Assembly: GCA_041746635.1 (NCBI GenBank)
Contig: JBGTGQ010000003.1
Span: forward strand, 49,788 to 113,787
From: CAMASH01 sp041746635
GTDB taxonomy: Bacteria; Verrucomicrobiota; Verrucomicrobiia; Chthoniobacterales; Terrimicrobiaceae
Length of the DNA stretch: 64,000 nucleotides
Reading direction: 5' to 3'
This document shows, one piece after another, positions 53,770-63,000 of this stretch. A model generated the notes under the pieces. That model did no database searches. It worked only from the letters and a program-made list of their open reading frames with translations, and was not told the DNA's origin. Numbering within the stretch: the stretch's first letter is position 1; the number at the start of each line of letters is the position of its first letter. The translations under genes and the position numbers were made by a program.

Positions 53770-54732
53770 TTATTTGGAGAGATTGACGAGGACTTCGTCC
53801 ACGCTGGCCTTGGGCAGCGGGAAATAACCGTCCTTGATGACAACTTCCTGACCGTCCTTGGAGAGCACGTATTTGAGGAATTCCTGCGTGAGCTTGTCCA
53901 TGGGCTCGCCGGGTTTCTTGTTCACATACACGTAGAGGAAGCGGGCGAGAGGATAGTCGCCAGTGAGGCAATTCTCGTAGTCGGCTTCGACGAATTTGCC
54001 GGCTTCTTCACCGAGTGGCACGGCGCGCACGTCGGAGGTTTTGTAGCCGATGCCCGAATATCCGATGGCGGAGACGTCGCTGGCGATGCCCTGCACGACT
54101 GCCGAGGAGCCGGGTTGCTCCTTCACCGTGGCCTTGAAATCACCCTTGGCGAGTGCTTCATCCTTGAAGAACCCGTAGGTGCCAGAGGCGCTGTTACGGC
54201 CGTAGAGCGACATGGGTTTGCTGGCCATATCTCCGGTGAGGCCAACCTCGCCCCAAGTGGTGATGTTCTCGCCACCCATCTTGCGGGAGCTGGAAAAGAT
54301 GCCATCGACCTGCTTCATGGTGAGGCCTTTGATCGGGTTGTCCTTGTTCACGAAGACGGCCAGGGCATCCACCGCAACGGGAACTTCCGTGGGCTTGTAG
54401 CCGAATTTTTTCTCGAAGGCGTCGATCTCCGAGCTTTTCATCGGGCGGCTCATGGGCCCGAGTTGGGCGGTGCCCTCAATGAGGGCTGGAGGTGCCGTCG
54501 AGGAACCCTTGCCCTCGATTTGGATATTTACGTTCGGGTATTCCTTTTTGAACCCCTCGGCCCAGAGGGTCATGAGGTTGTTGAGAGTGTCCGAACCGAT
54601 GGAGTTCACGTTGCCCGTGACCCCACTGGTCTGTTTATAGACCGCGATGCCGGGGTTGACTTCCAGCTTTTCGGCCTGCACGGTGACGCAGGCGACGGAA
54701 AGGGCCGCAAGGATAGAGATGTTGGTTTTCAT
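53770..54732 (-). CDS. pstS: Phosphate-binding protein PstS
   Basis: The product has 320 residues from ATG 54732. Its signal peptide is SILAALSVACVTVQA (cleavage about residue 20). The periplasmic phosphate-binding motifs are visible: NSIGSDTLNNLM, GKGSSTAPPALIEGTAQLGPMSR (quoted as GKGSSTAPPAL), FGRNSASGTYGFFKDEAL-like SLYGRNSASGTYGFF and IGYSGIGYKTSDV. It delivers phosphate to PstCA. A Pho-box-like repeat lies 44 nt upstream. The upstream ATG at 54822 would move through the box and is not used. First gene of pstSCAB-phoU. Confidence 0.96.
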   Translation of the reverse strand: MKTNISILAALSVACVTVQAEKLEVNPGIAVYKQTSGVTGNVNSIGSDTLNNLMTLWAEGFKKEYPNVNIQIEGKGSSTAPPALIEGTAQLGPMSRPMKSSEIDAFEKKFGYKPTEVPVAVDALAVFVNKDNPIKGLTMKQVDGIFSSSRKMGGENITTWGEVGLTGDMASKPMSLYGRNSASGTYGFFKDEALAKGDFKATVKEQPGSSAVVQGIASDVSAIGYSGIGYKTSDVRAVPLGEEAGKFVEADYENCLTGDYPLARFLYVYVNKKPGEPMDKLTQEFLKYVLSKDGQEVVIKDGYFPLPKASVDEVLVNLSK

Positions 54733-54776
54733 AGGTGAGGCGGAACCTTTGCAACTCCGAAAAAGTTCGCAAAAGG

Positions 54777-54798
54777 TATATTGTGACAATTTTGTAAC
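54777..54798 (-). promoter_or_regulatory. Pho-box-like repeat upstream of pstS
   Basis: On the minus strand, two 11-bp direct repeats: GTTACAAAATT and GTCACAATATA, i.e. GTTAC and GTCAC starts spaced by 11 bp as in PhoB-binding sites. Ends 44 nt before the ATG of pstS. Confidence 0.7.
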
Positions 54799-54881
54799 TT
54801 GATGCGGGGTGGACGAAAACAAGCGTCGCGGAATCTACAGGGGTTGCCCGAAGCGGGGTTCGACATCGGGTTCGGCACCCC

Positions 54882-54921
54882 AAAACAAAGCCGCCGCCAG
54901 AGGAAAAGCCCCGGCGGCGGC
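54882..54921 (-). terminator. Intrinsic terminator for the porin gene
   Basis: Inverted arms GCCGCCGCC (54890-54898) and GGCGGCGGC (54913-54921). On the minus strand the hairpin is followed by TTTGTTTTG. It is 64 nt beyond the porin stop. Confidence 0.82.
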
Positions 54922-54984
54922 GTTTGCTCTTTCGCTACCTGAAAAAGTAGATGATGCACGGCAGCAAAGTGCCGTTGCGATAGT

Positions 54985-56448
54985 TTAGAAGCTTACGGCG
55001 TAAGCGAAGCCTAGGATGGTGGCATTTTGAATGGCACCGGTTCCATTAGGCTGGATGAAATATTGCACGAAGGGCTGAAAATATGCCCATTTGTTGATCT
55101 GGAAACGATAGTCCCATTCCAGCACGATGGAGTAGTTCGGCTGATTGGTGCGACCTCTGCTCTGCAGGTTCTGAATATTTTCATAGCTGTAGGAACCGAA
55201 GCCGATGGCGAACATGGTCTTGTCCGCATCGCGGGTGGGGATGAGTCCCTCGTAAACCAATCCGCTCTGGAAGTAGAACGGATAGAGGTTGTTATACTTG
55301 GGAGCGAAGCTGATCAGGTTGAAGGTGTAGAGACCCTGCTTGGAAAGCTCGGCCTTGGTTTCCACCGGAGCCTGGAAGCTTTTGCCGGACTTGCTGTCCA
55401 CCGTGGACTTGCCGTCCGAGGGACCCTTGGCCAATGGGGCGGGTTCCTCGGGCGAAGGTTCGCGGAAGAGCATCTGGTCGGCCTGCCAGTAGAACCCGTA
55501 TTGACCATAATTGTAGGTGCCGTTGAAGGAATCCCGTTCCTGACCCCAATAATAACCACCGACGGCGTATTTGCCGGGAAGTTCGGAAGGACCAAGCTTC
55601 GGGGTGATACCGGTTTCCGCCATGACGAAGAGACCGTTCAATGAGGTATCCTCGGCAAAACCTTCGAAGGCGAGGCCGTGGTTGCTGGACGAAGTGGCAC
55701 CGGGATAAGCCATGAAAAGACCCGCCTTGGCGTAGTAGCTTTTCACGGGCTTGATCTCAATCGTGCCGCCCCAGGTTGAGAAGCTGGACGAGAACGGAAT
55801 GTTGCCGCCGACGCCCTTGGAGCTTTCCACGGCGTTGTTGACGAACAACTTGGAGAGAGGCTGGTCGATGAATTCCTTCTGGGGCTGGAGCCAGCCACCG
55901 CGCAGGGTGAGGAACTCCTCAACGCCAAAGAGTTCAGGAGTGGCGTATTCGAGGCCGAAGGAGGTCAGGCGCCACTGGGTGCCGGACTGGTTGTTCGAAG
56001 GCTGGAAAAGGCTGGAGGCCTGGACGAAGCTGTTCGGGTTGGAGTTGGCCCGGGAGTCGCGCCAACGAACGGCACCAAAGCCAGTGAGACCCTCGAGAGC
56101 TTCAGTTTTCAGCAATTTGGAGAAATCGAGTTCGCCGGCGAAAACAACTTCCTGATCGTAAAACCCGCGAGATCCGCGCTGGCTGTCCACCACGCCAAAG
56201 AAGATGCCTTCGTATTTTCCGGAGAATTTGAAGCCGTTGTCCGCCAGGGTATTGCGGACCCCGAACCAGTTTCCAGTCATGTATTTTCCGTTCCACCACT
56301 CAGAGAGGGCGGATTCGCTGGATTCTTCCGACGTAGTAACAACGGTCGAGGTGTCGCCGGCTTGCAGCGGGCACTGGATTGTAAGGGAGGCGAGGAGGGC
56401 GGTGAGGCCCGCCGCACGCCATAAAGTGAGGACGGGTAGGTGTTTCAT
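54985..56448 (-). CDS. OprB-family outer-membrane porin
   Basis: The 487-residue protein has a signal peptide of about 30 residues (GLTALLASLTIQCPLQA). It shows the OprB start: WWNGKYMTGNWFGVRNTLAD and FSGKYEGIFFGV, then many amphipathic strands and a C-terminal aromatic finish (ILGFAYAVSF). OprB porins conduct carbohydrates, but this one lies within the phosphate cluster and has its own Pho-box-like repeat, so it may admit phosphate or phosphorylated compounds. A Pro/Lys-rich loop (PSPEEPAPLAKGPSDGKST) near residue 330 is probably extracellular. Confidence 0.85.
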   Translation of the reverse strand: MKHLPVLTLWRAAGLTALLASLTIQCPLQAGDTSTVVTTSEESSESALSEWWNGKYMTGNWFGVRNTLADNGFKFSGKYEGIFFGVVDSQRGSRGFYDQEVVFAGELDFSKLLKTEALEGLTGFGAVRWRDSRANSNPNSFVQASSLFQPSNNQSGTQWRLTSFGLEYATPELFGVEEFLTLRGGWLQPQKEFIDQPLSKLFVNNAVESSKGVGGNIPFSSSFSTWGGTIEIKPVKSYYAKAGLFMAYPGATSSSNHGLAFEGFAEDTSLNGLFVMAETGITPKLGPSELPGKYAVGGYYWGQERDSFNGTYNYGQYGFYWQADQMLFREPSPEEPAPLAKGPSDGKSTVDSKSGKSFQAPVETKAELSKQGLYTFNLISFAPKYNNLYPFYFQSGLVYEGLIPTRDADKTMFAIGFGSYSYENIQNLQSRGRTNQPNYSIVLEWDYRFQINKWAYFQPFVQYFIQPNGTGAIQNATILGFAYAVSF

Positions 56449-56498
56449 AGGTGTAAGGCGTCGGTAGATTTGCTGGTGCTATTGTTTTGTCAAAGGGA

Positions 56499-56520
56499 AG
56501 ATTTGTAACAATTCCGTAAC
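56499..56520 (-). promoter_or_regulatory. Pho-box-like repeat upstream of the OprB porin
   Basis: Minus strand: GTTACGGAATT then GTTACAAATCT, both with GTTAC starts at 11-bp spacing. It lies 50 nt before the porin ATG and matches the pstS box at 15 of 22 positions. Confidence 0.65.
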
Positions 56521-56736
56521 ATAAAAAGGGTTCTGACCCGGAAAAATTCTGCGTCCTCTCGGCCTTCGATTGCTTCCTGGCCGCCCGCCAAACCTGCCCG
56601 ACCGGTCGGGTCAGCGATTACGTTGCATCAGCCACCATCGCCGCCCGCAACCCGGCGAAAATTGCTGCGGGTAAAAGGTCCCTCCGCTGCGCGGGGCTCT
56701 CCTCCCGCGCGGCACCGGGGAGGGACTCGCCAAATG
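56521..56736. other. Intergenic region with palindromic arms
   Basis: This stretch between the divergent porin and phosphatase genes has no convincing gene. Arms GTCCCTCC (56689-56696) and GGAGGGAC (56720-56727) with CCGCGC-rich centre form a possible REP-like hairpin. A short frame with LAARQTCPTGRV and ATIAARNPAKIA may be a gene fragment; I do not recognise it. Confidence 0.45.
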
Positions 56737-56758
56737 TGACGGAGATGTCACAGAGGAA
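56737..56758 (+). promoter_or_regulatory. Pho-box-like repeat upstream of LMW phosphatase/ppk2 operon
   Basis: GTGACGGAGAT followed by GTCACAGAGGA: 11-bp spaced repeats with GTGAC/GTCAC starts. It ends 41 nt before the ATG at 56800, a distance very close to that in pstS and the porin gene. An overlapping reading as a GTGAC...GTCAC inverted repeat is also possible. Confidence 0.6.
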
Positions 56759-56799
56759 AAGGAGCGTTTCGCAACGGTCTCAGATAGATCTCTCGGGGC

Positions 56800-57291
56800 A
56801 TGCGCCCGAAATTTCGCATCCTCTTCCTCTGCACGCGCAATGCAGACCGCAGCATCTTCGCGGAGAACTTCCTTCGCGCCCTGGCGGGAAAGTCATTCGA
56901 GATTTACAGCGGCGGGGATAAACCGGCCGGCGAGGTGCACCCTCTCGTCCCCCAAATTTTACGCGAGGTCTTTAAGATCGATCCCACCGGGGCCGTCAGC
57001 AAATCGTGGCAGGGCTTCGTTGACTTCCATTTTGACTTTGTCATCACCGTTTGCGATGACGCACGCGAGGCGTGTCGGGTTTTTCCCGGCGGGCCGGTCA
57101 CAGCGCACTGGAACTTCATCGACCCCGAACGCTTCCGCGACACCCCGGGGGGAAAATACCAGCGCTATTTGCAAACCGCCTTTCAAATACGACGCCGCAT
57201 CGAACTCTTCGCCAGCATCCCCTTGGAAAAACTCGACCACCTACAACGCGAACTTCACGCCCGCAAGGACACCTCCAACCCAGCCGCCTGA
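56800..57291 (+). CDS. ArsC/low-molecular-weight phosphatase-like protein
   Basis: The 163-residue protein has the P-loop LFLCTRNADRSIFAE (CX5R with Cys at about residue 11) at the place where thioredoxin-type arsenate reductases and LMW tyrosine phosphatases have CTGNSARSQMAE. VITVCDDAREACRVFPGGP is another ArsC-like segment with two Cys. Arsenate is a phosphate analogue, so reduction of arsenate imported by Pst is one plausible role; a phosphatase is another. It is 6 bp before ppk2 and has a Pho-box-like repeat upstream. Confidence 0.82.
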   Translation: MRPKFRILFLCTRNADRSIFAENFLRALAGKSFEIYSGGDKPAGEVHPLVPQILREVFKIDPTGAVSKSWQGFVDFHFDFVITVCDDAREACRVFPGGPVTAHWNFIDPERFRDTPGGKYQRYLQTAFQIRRRIELFASIPLEKLDHLQRELHARKDTSNPAA

Positions 57292-57297
57292 AACTCC

Positions 57298-58221
57298 ATG
57301 ACACCGCACACCGAAAACACCGCCGATTTGCTGGCCCGCTTCCACCGTGAGATGGCCGACAGCTTCGACGAGGAACTGGAGCTCGAACTCGAGGACGGCG
57401 CACGCTCAGACGAGGACCATCTCAGCCCGGAGCAGAAGCAGAAGCACGATGCATTTCGGAAAACGTACTTCAAGGAGCTTTTCCGCCTCCAGGGCGAACT
57501 GGTGAAGCTCCAGGAATGGGTCGTCGCCACCGGCTACAAGCTGGTCGTGCTCTTCGAGGGACGCGATGCCGCCGGCAAGGGCGGATCGATCAAGCGCATC
57601 ACCCAGCGGCTCAATCCGCGAGTCTGCCGGGTGGCCGCTCTCCCCGCGCCCAACAACCGCGAGAAAACGCAATGGTATTTCCAACGCTACGCCACCCACC
57701 TGCCCGCCGCGGGCGAAATCGTCCTCTTCGACCGGAGTTGGTATAACCGCGCCGGCGTCGAGCGGGTGATGGGATTTTGCACCGACGAGGAATACGAGGA
57801 ATTTTTCCGATCCGTGCCCGAGTTCGAAAAAATGCTCGTACGCTCCGGCATCAAACTCATCAAATACTGGTTCTCCATCACCGACGACGAGCAGGAATTT
57901 CGGTTCAGTTGCCGGGTCCAAGACCCCCTGAAGCAGTGGAAACTCAGTCCGATGGACCTCGAATCGCGCCGCCGCTGGGAGGAATACACCAAGGTGAAAG
58001 AGGTCATGCTTGAGCGCACCAGCATACCCGAGGCCCCCTGGCATGTCGTGCATGCGGTGGACAAAAAAAGGGCGCGCCTCAATTGCATCCATCATCTCCT
58101 CAGCCAGGTACCCTACGAGGAAGTCAAACACGAACCCATTGTGCTGCCCGAGCGCGTGCACCACGCGGACTACCATCGCAAACCGGTGCCTCCGGAAATG
58201 TTCGTGCCGGAACAGTATTAG
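57298..58221 (+). CDS. ppk2: Polyphosphate kinase 2
   Basis: The 307-residue enzyme transfers phosphate between polyphosphate and nucleoside diphosphates (or monophosphates). P-loop FEGRDAAGKGGSIKRIT at about residue 86, Walker B-like EIVLFDRSWYNRAGVERVMGF (quoted in part: FDRSWYNRAGVE), and the lid segment MDLESRRRWEEYTKVKE. The N-terminal 75 residues are acidic (FDEELELELEDGA). Its coupling to the ArsC-like gene and Pho-box indicates phosphate storage as part of the Pho response. The C-terminus is complete. Confidence 0.95.
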   Translation: MTPHTENTADLLARFHREMADSFDEELELELEDGARSDEDHLSPEQKQKHDAFRKTYFKELFRLQGELVKLQEWVVATGYKLVVLFEGRDAAGKGGSIKRITQRLNPRVCRVAALPAPNNREKTQWYFQRYATHLPAAGEIVLFDRSWYNRAGVERVMGFCTDEEYEEFFRSVPEFEKMLVRSGIKLIKYWFSITDDEQEFRFSCRVQDPLKQWKLSPMDLESRRRWEEYTKVKEVMLERTSIPEAPWHVVHAVDKKRARLNCIHHLLSQVPYEEVKHEPIVLPERVHHADYHRKPVPPEMFVPEQY

Positions 58222-59064
58222 AGCCTGTCCAATAAATCAGCGAATCAGAAATAGAGCCACGGATCGGCACAGATGAAACACGGATTGCGAAGGAAATGCT
58301 TTTCTTCATCAGTGAAAATCAGGGTTGATCCGTGGCTGAAAATGACTTTCTAGACATGCTCCTAGGCCATTTTCACCTCGCCAGCCGTTTCCGCCATCTG
58401 TCTGGAAAATATGCGCATGTGGTGGTGCGATCAAAGGGAAACTCGGTGTGCAAATCCTGACAGAACAGGGTAGACAGATGAGAAGACGGCATGTGCATTC
58501 CCGATTGCCAAAGGCTCGGAAATTGAGCAAGACTGAAGGAATTCCATGAACGCGCCGCTGGCTGGAATTTTTCTTCTTTTTGCCTTTTGTGGAGCGCAGC
58601 CGTCCCTGTATTGGCTTGCTGAGGAACACCGGAGCCCGGGTGGGCTCGGGGTAGATTCGCCGTGGGCGAACTCGCAATGGCAAAATGAGTGCTGGCTCCA
58701 CCAGCACACTGGCAAATTCAATCTATCAACTGAAAGTATAAAATGATGGGACTGAGCCCTTTTCCCGCCTGCGGAAAGCCAGGGCAGACATATGCAAGAA
58801 TATCAATATTACATGACCCCTTTGCTTCACCGTGGCAACCAAGGCCAATCTGGTTTTTCCAAGAAGCAAAAAGAAAAATGGTGAAGAGACGGACATGGGG
58901 GCAGACGGACAGACAAAGCTGCCGAACCCGACATGACTAGCGCATTCCGCCAGCCACGCAAGGCCGATATCGTCACGATTTTGCCAAATTTTTGAGGGAT
59001 TTTTACCCGGCGGAGCGCCGTCCCCGCTTATGCAACCGGGTTTCCCGTATTGTTAGGAAGTTTT
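58222..59064. other. Long intergenic region with repeat remnants
   Basis: About 840 bp without a convincing gene. It contains inverted arms AGCCACGGATC (58255-58265) and GATCCGTGGCT (58327-58337), and right after the ppk2 stop the motif GAGCCTGTCCAATA (58221-58234) that recurs near 63968 in altered form. A 66-codon frame at 58546-58746 has a hydrophobic start but no ribosome site or family. The base composition is less GC-rich than neighbours. Confidence 0.45.
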
Positions 59065-59086
59065 GTGACGAAATTGTCGTAAACAA
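59065..59086 (+). promoter_or_regulatory. Weak Pho-box-like repeat upstream of the head-repeat protein
   Basis: GTGACGAAATT and GTCGTAAACAA; first half fits the local consensus GTKACRRAATT, second half is degenerate (GTCGT instead of GTCAC). It ends 63 nt before the ATG at 59150. Confidence 0.35.
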
Positions 59087-59149
59087 ATTTTGAAATTGCT
59101 TTGACAAAATGGGCTCCTCTGGAATTCTCGCGGCGCTCACACCCCAGCC

Positions 59150-59875
59150 ATGAATATTTGCAATTCCCCGGAGAGAAAAAGCGCAAAGATATTTCTTCCA
59201 TTTCCGCCTTATCTTCCAAGCATCCTTCTGTTTGTTTTTTTCGCAAATTGCGCGGTTGATCTCCATGGCCAGATCACATTTGCGGGCCAGCAATTGGAAA
59301 TTGGCCCATTGCGGTCCGATCAGGTAACGCCCGGCCGTGGTGCGTATGCAGGCGCAATCGGAGAGGGCAACAGCGTGTCGGGAGCGGGATCCCTGGCAGT
59401 CGGGAATCAGAACGTCATGCAAGCCAGCGGTTCGAATTCCCTGTTGATAGGAGAAGCGAACCTAGGCTCCGAGGCGCTGAATTGCGCCTTGATCGGAGCC
59501 GGTAATTCCGTTGCGAAGGATGAGGAGGGAAACCCTTCGGCAAATTCCCTGGTGACCGGGACGGGGAATCAGGCCGGAGGAACGCGCAATGGGTTTCTGG
59601 CGGGTAATGGCAACGCGAGTGGGAATGCGGAAAACTGCTCCGCTCTGGGCAGGCAGTTGGTAAACATATGGGAGGATTGTACGGTAGTCGGGCGCAACAA
59701 TATCTATCAAGACGAAGCCGGCCCGCTTGTTGACGCGGGAGTGTTGTTCGTGGTGGGCAATGGGGCTGGAGCCGAGGCGAGAACAAACGCCTTTGAAGTC
59801 TATGCCGACGGCACGGTCGTCATCCCCAAGCGTCAAGGCGACATCCTGATGGGGGAATTCGGGGAGCCGGAATAA
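59150..59875 (+). CDS. Exported protein with trimeric-autotransporter-head-like repeats
   Basis: The 241-residue protein has a signal-like N-terminus (SILLFVFFANCAVDLHG). The central part has short glycine-rich repeats of YadA/Hep-head type: GAIGEGNSVSGAGSLAVGNQN, SLLIGEANLGSEALNCALIG, LVTGTGNQAGGTRNGFLAG (each under 21 residues as shown). The C-terminus AFEVYADGTVVIPKRQGDIL resembles a tail common in verrucomicrobial surface proteins. No membrane anchor domain of a trimeric autotransporter is present. A weak Pho-box-like repeat precedes it. Function in adhesion or matrix is likely but not shown. Confidence 0.72.
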   Translation: MNICNSPERKSAKIFLPFPPYLPSILLFVFFANCAVDLHGQITFAGQQLEIGPLRSDQVTPGRGAYAGAIGEGNSVSGAGSLAVGNQNVMQASGSNSLLIGEANLGSEALNCALIGAGNSVAKDEEGNPSANSLVTGTGNQAGGTRNGFLAGNGNASGNAENCSALGRQLVNIWEDCTVVGRNNIYQDEAGPLVDAGVLFVVGNGAGAEARTNAFEVYADGTVVIPKRQGDILMGEFGEPE

Positions 59876-60011
59876 CCACAGAGACACGGAGACGCAGAGA
59901 ACGAAGCCAATGGATCCCTTTTCTTTCGTTTTTCCATCCGCGATATCCGCTTGATTTGAATGCCTGGCCTCACCCGCAGCGAGTTCGTTGCAGGCGGTTA
60001 AAACCCTTCTC

Positions 60012-63000
60012 ATGAAACGCCTTGCCCTCATTGGACTTTTGCCGCTGGCGCTCGTATCTGCGCTGCTGGCAGCGCCGCCGGCCTGGTGGAGCGGGGAAGA
60101 AACGCGCATTCTGGAAGAAGAGGGCGAAGAGAACAACTCCGCGCCCGCCAATATGGGCCAGCTTAAACACGTGGCCAAGCAGGCGAAGGGACACCTGGAT
60201 GCGAACCTGCCGGGCGGCGCGGGCGAGGCGATAACGAGCCTCGTGGAGGCCTTCGAGCCGAGAGCCGGGCAAAACTACACCCCGGCGCAAATCGGCGAAT
60301 TCAAGGCGGCGAACCACGCGCTGATCAACCTGGGGCAACTCAAATCCGCGGCCAAACCGTTCTATGAGCGCCTGCTCGGCGTGGGCTACGACACCAAAGC
60401 CAACCTCATCGCCCGCGGCTACCCCGCCAACTGGGCGCATAACTATCCATGGGATCCGCAAACGCCCGTGGAAGAAAACTATGTTCCCGCCAACCTTGGG
60501 CAAGTGAAGATGGTGTTCAGTTTCGGCCTCGTGAACTTCCTCTCCCCGACCTGGCAGCAACAATACTTCGGAGCGACAAGCGGCGCGGATCCCGCCGCCG
60601 ACCCCGACGGCGACGGCCTGACGAACTTGCAGGAATACCAGCAGGGCGGCGACCCGACCGATTACTACAGCCAGGGAGGAGTGACGATCACGCCGAGCCT
60701 CATCCTGCTGAGCGGCAACAACCAGAGCGGGGCGCCCGGAGCCTTCCTGGCTGATCCCCTGGTCGTGGAAGTGCGCAACAGCGCCACCAACGCCCTTCTG
60801 GTCAATGCGCCGGTGACTTTCACGGTGAGTGGTTCCGGCGGAGGACAGATCGCGGCGAGCACGAGTGGGGCGGGGCTGGCTTCGACGCTGGATTTGGTGA
60901 CCGGAAGCAACGGGCTGGCACAGTCCTATTTCCGATTTCCGGCGGCAGCCGGGACAGCCAGCACGATTGAGGTGACGGCGGGAAGCGGAACAAACACCGC
61001 GCAAGCCAGCTTCACGGCCACGAGTCTCTCGATATCCCAAACAGGACTCCAGTTGTGGTTTAAGGCGGACGCGGGAGTTACCGCCGACGGAAGTGGAAAG
61101 GTCAGTCAGTGGGTCGATCAGGCCGGAGCCATTGCCGTGACGCAAAATACAACCGCCGCCCAGCCCGTTCTCGTCGCGAATTCGGTCAACGGCATGCCCG
61201 GGCTGGCCTTCAATGGCTCACAGAGGCTGTTCTCCTCATCGGCCGATGTTCCTTTGAATCAAGATTGGACAATTATCGCTTTCGGAAAGTCGAACGATTC
61301 CAGTTCCACGGAAAGTTACATGGGTAGCATCGGAGGGCCTGGCACCAGCGGAGGGGTGAAGGCTTTTGGAAAATATCAGTCACGGAGCATGCTCGGAGTG
61401 TGGAACGGCTATGCGCAGGGAGGTGCATTCCCACCCATTGGAAAGCTCGGGCGTTTGATGGTGAGATATACGAAAAGCACGGCGGGAATGGAGTTTTTCC
61501 AGAATGGCTCTCCGGATGGCGTTGTCACAATAAGCACCGCGAATTCCACGCCGGGTGTTTTTATCGGTGACGTGACCGATAGCAGCTATCTGCGACCCTG
61601 GAATGGTGAAGTGCATGAAGTGATCGCGTATGACCGCGCGTTGAGCGACGCCGAGGCCGCGCAGGTGGATATCTATCTGGCCGACAAATACGCCCAGTAT
61701 CATCCGGATGCGGCATGGATTGCGGCCTATCGGCAGGCGGTGAGAGAAGAGGTCCATTTCCGGAAATGGGACAAGGTGGCGGCGGAGAGATTCGCGGCGT
61801 TTCTGGCAAGCAATCCGGCGATTCCGGCGGCAGGAGTGACCTTGTGGCTGAAGGCGGACGCGGGGGTGGCCACGGATGGCTCCAACGGGGTGAGCGTCTG
61901 GGCGGACCAGTCGGTAACCGGAAAAGATTTGGTCCAGAGTGTGGAAAGTTATCGTCCTTCCCTGCAAGGCAATGCGGTCAATGGAAAACCCGCCATTCGA
62001 TTTGACGGAAGCAACGACCACATCCTGACTTCGTCGGGAAATGGCTGGGGGACGAGCCAGTTCAGCGTGATGTTTTTGATGAAGCCGAACACGACGGCCA
62101 ATCACAACCAGCAGCTTGGGGCCACGGGAATCTGGGGGCAGTTTTTCTTTCACACGTCCTTGGAGGGTGGAGTGTATGTGGGAACCGATCAGGCCATGCG
62201 GATGGTGCCGGGAACGGGAGCGGGGCAGATTCCCGACGGAACGGTGAGGGCAAATTCATGGCAGAGGTTTGTTTTCGTTTTCGACAACGGCGTGGGGAAA
62301 TTTTACAAGGATGGCGCTCTGGTGTCCTCAAAGACGATGGCTATTCCGGCAAATTGGAGCGGATTCACCCTTGGGGTTCCGAGCCAGCACACGATCAACG
62401 GGGATGTGGCGGAAGTCATGGTGTATGATCGCGCGCTGGGCGATGCCGAGCTTGCGCAGGTGGATATCTATCTGGCCGAAAAATACGGCCAGTATCATCC
62501 GGGCGCGACATGGATCGCGCCCTATCCGCAGGCGGTGAGGGATGAGGTCCACCTGCGCAAATTGGACAAGATGGCGGCGGAGAAATACGCGGCGTTGCTG
62601 GCAAGCAATCCCGTATTCCCCGCGGCAGGAGTGACCTTGTGGCTGAAGGCGGACGCGGGGGTGGCCACGGATGGCTCCAACGGGGTGAGCGTCTGGGCGG
62701 ACCAGTCGGTAACCGGAAAAGATTTGGCCCAGAGTGTGGAAAGTTCCCGTCCTTCCCTGCAAGGCAATGCGGTCAATGGAAAACCCGCCATTCGATTTGA
62801 CGGAAGCAACGACCACATCCTGACTTCGTCGGGAAATGGCTGGGGGACGAGCGGGTTCAGCGTGATGTTTTTGATGAAGCCGAGCACGACGGCCAATCAC
62901 AATCAGCAGCTTGGAGCCACGGGAATCTGGGGGCAGTTTTTCTTTCACACGTCGTTGGAGGGCGGAGTGTATGTGGGAACCGATCAGGCCATGCGGATGG

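Noticed and set aside
58546..58746. 66-codon open frame with a hydrophobic start
   Set aside because: No ribosome binding site, no family and an unlikely C-terminus; kept only as a note in the intergenic entry.
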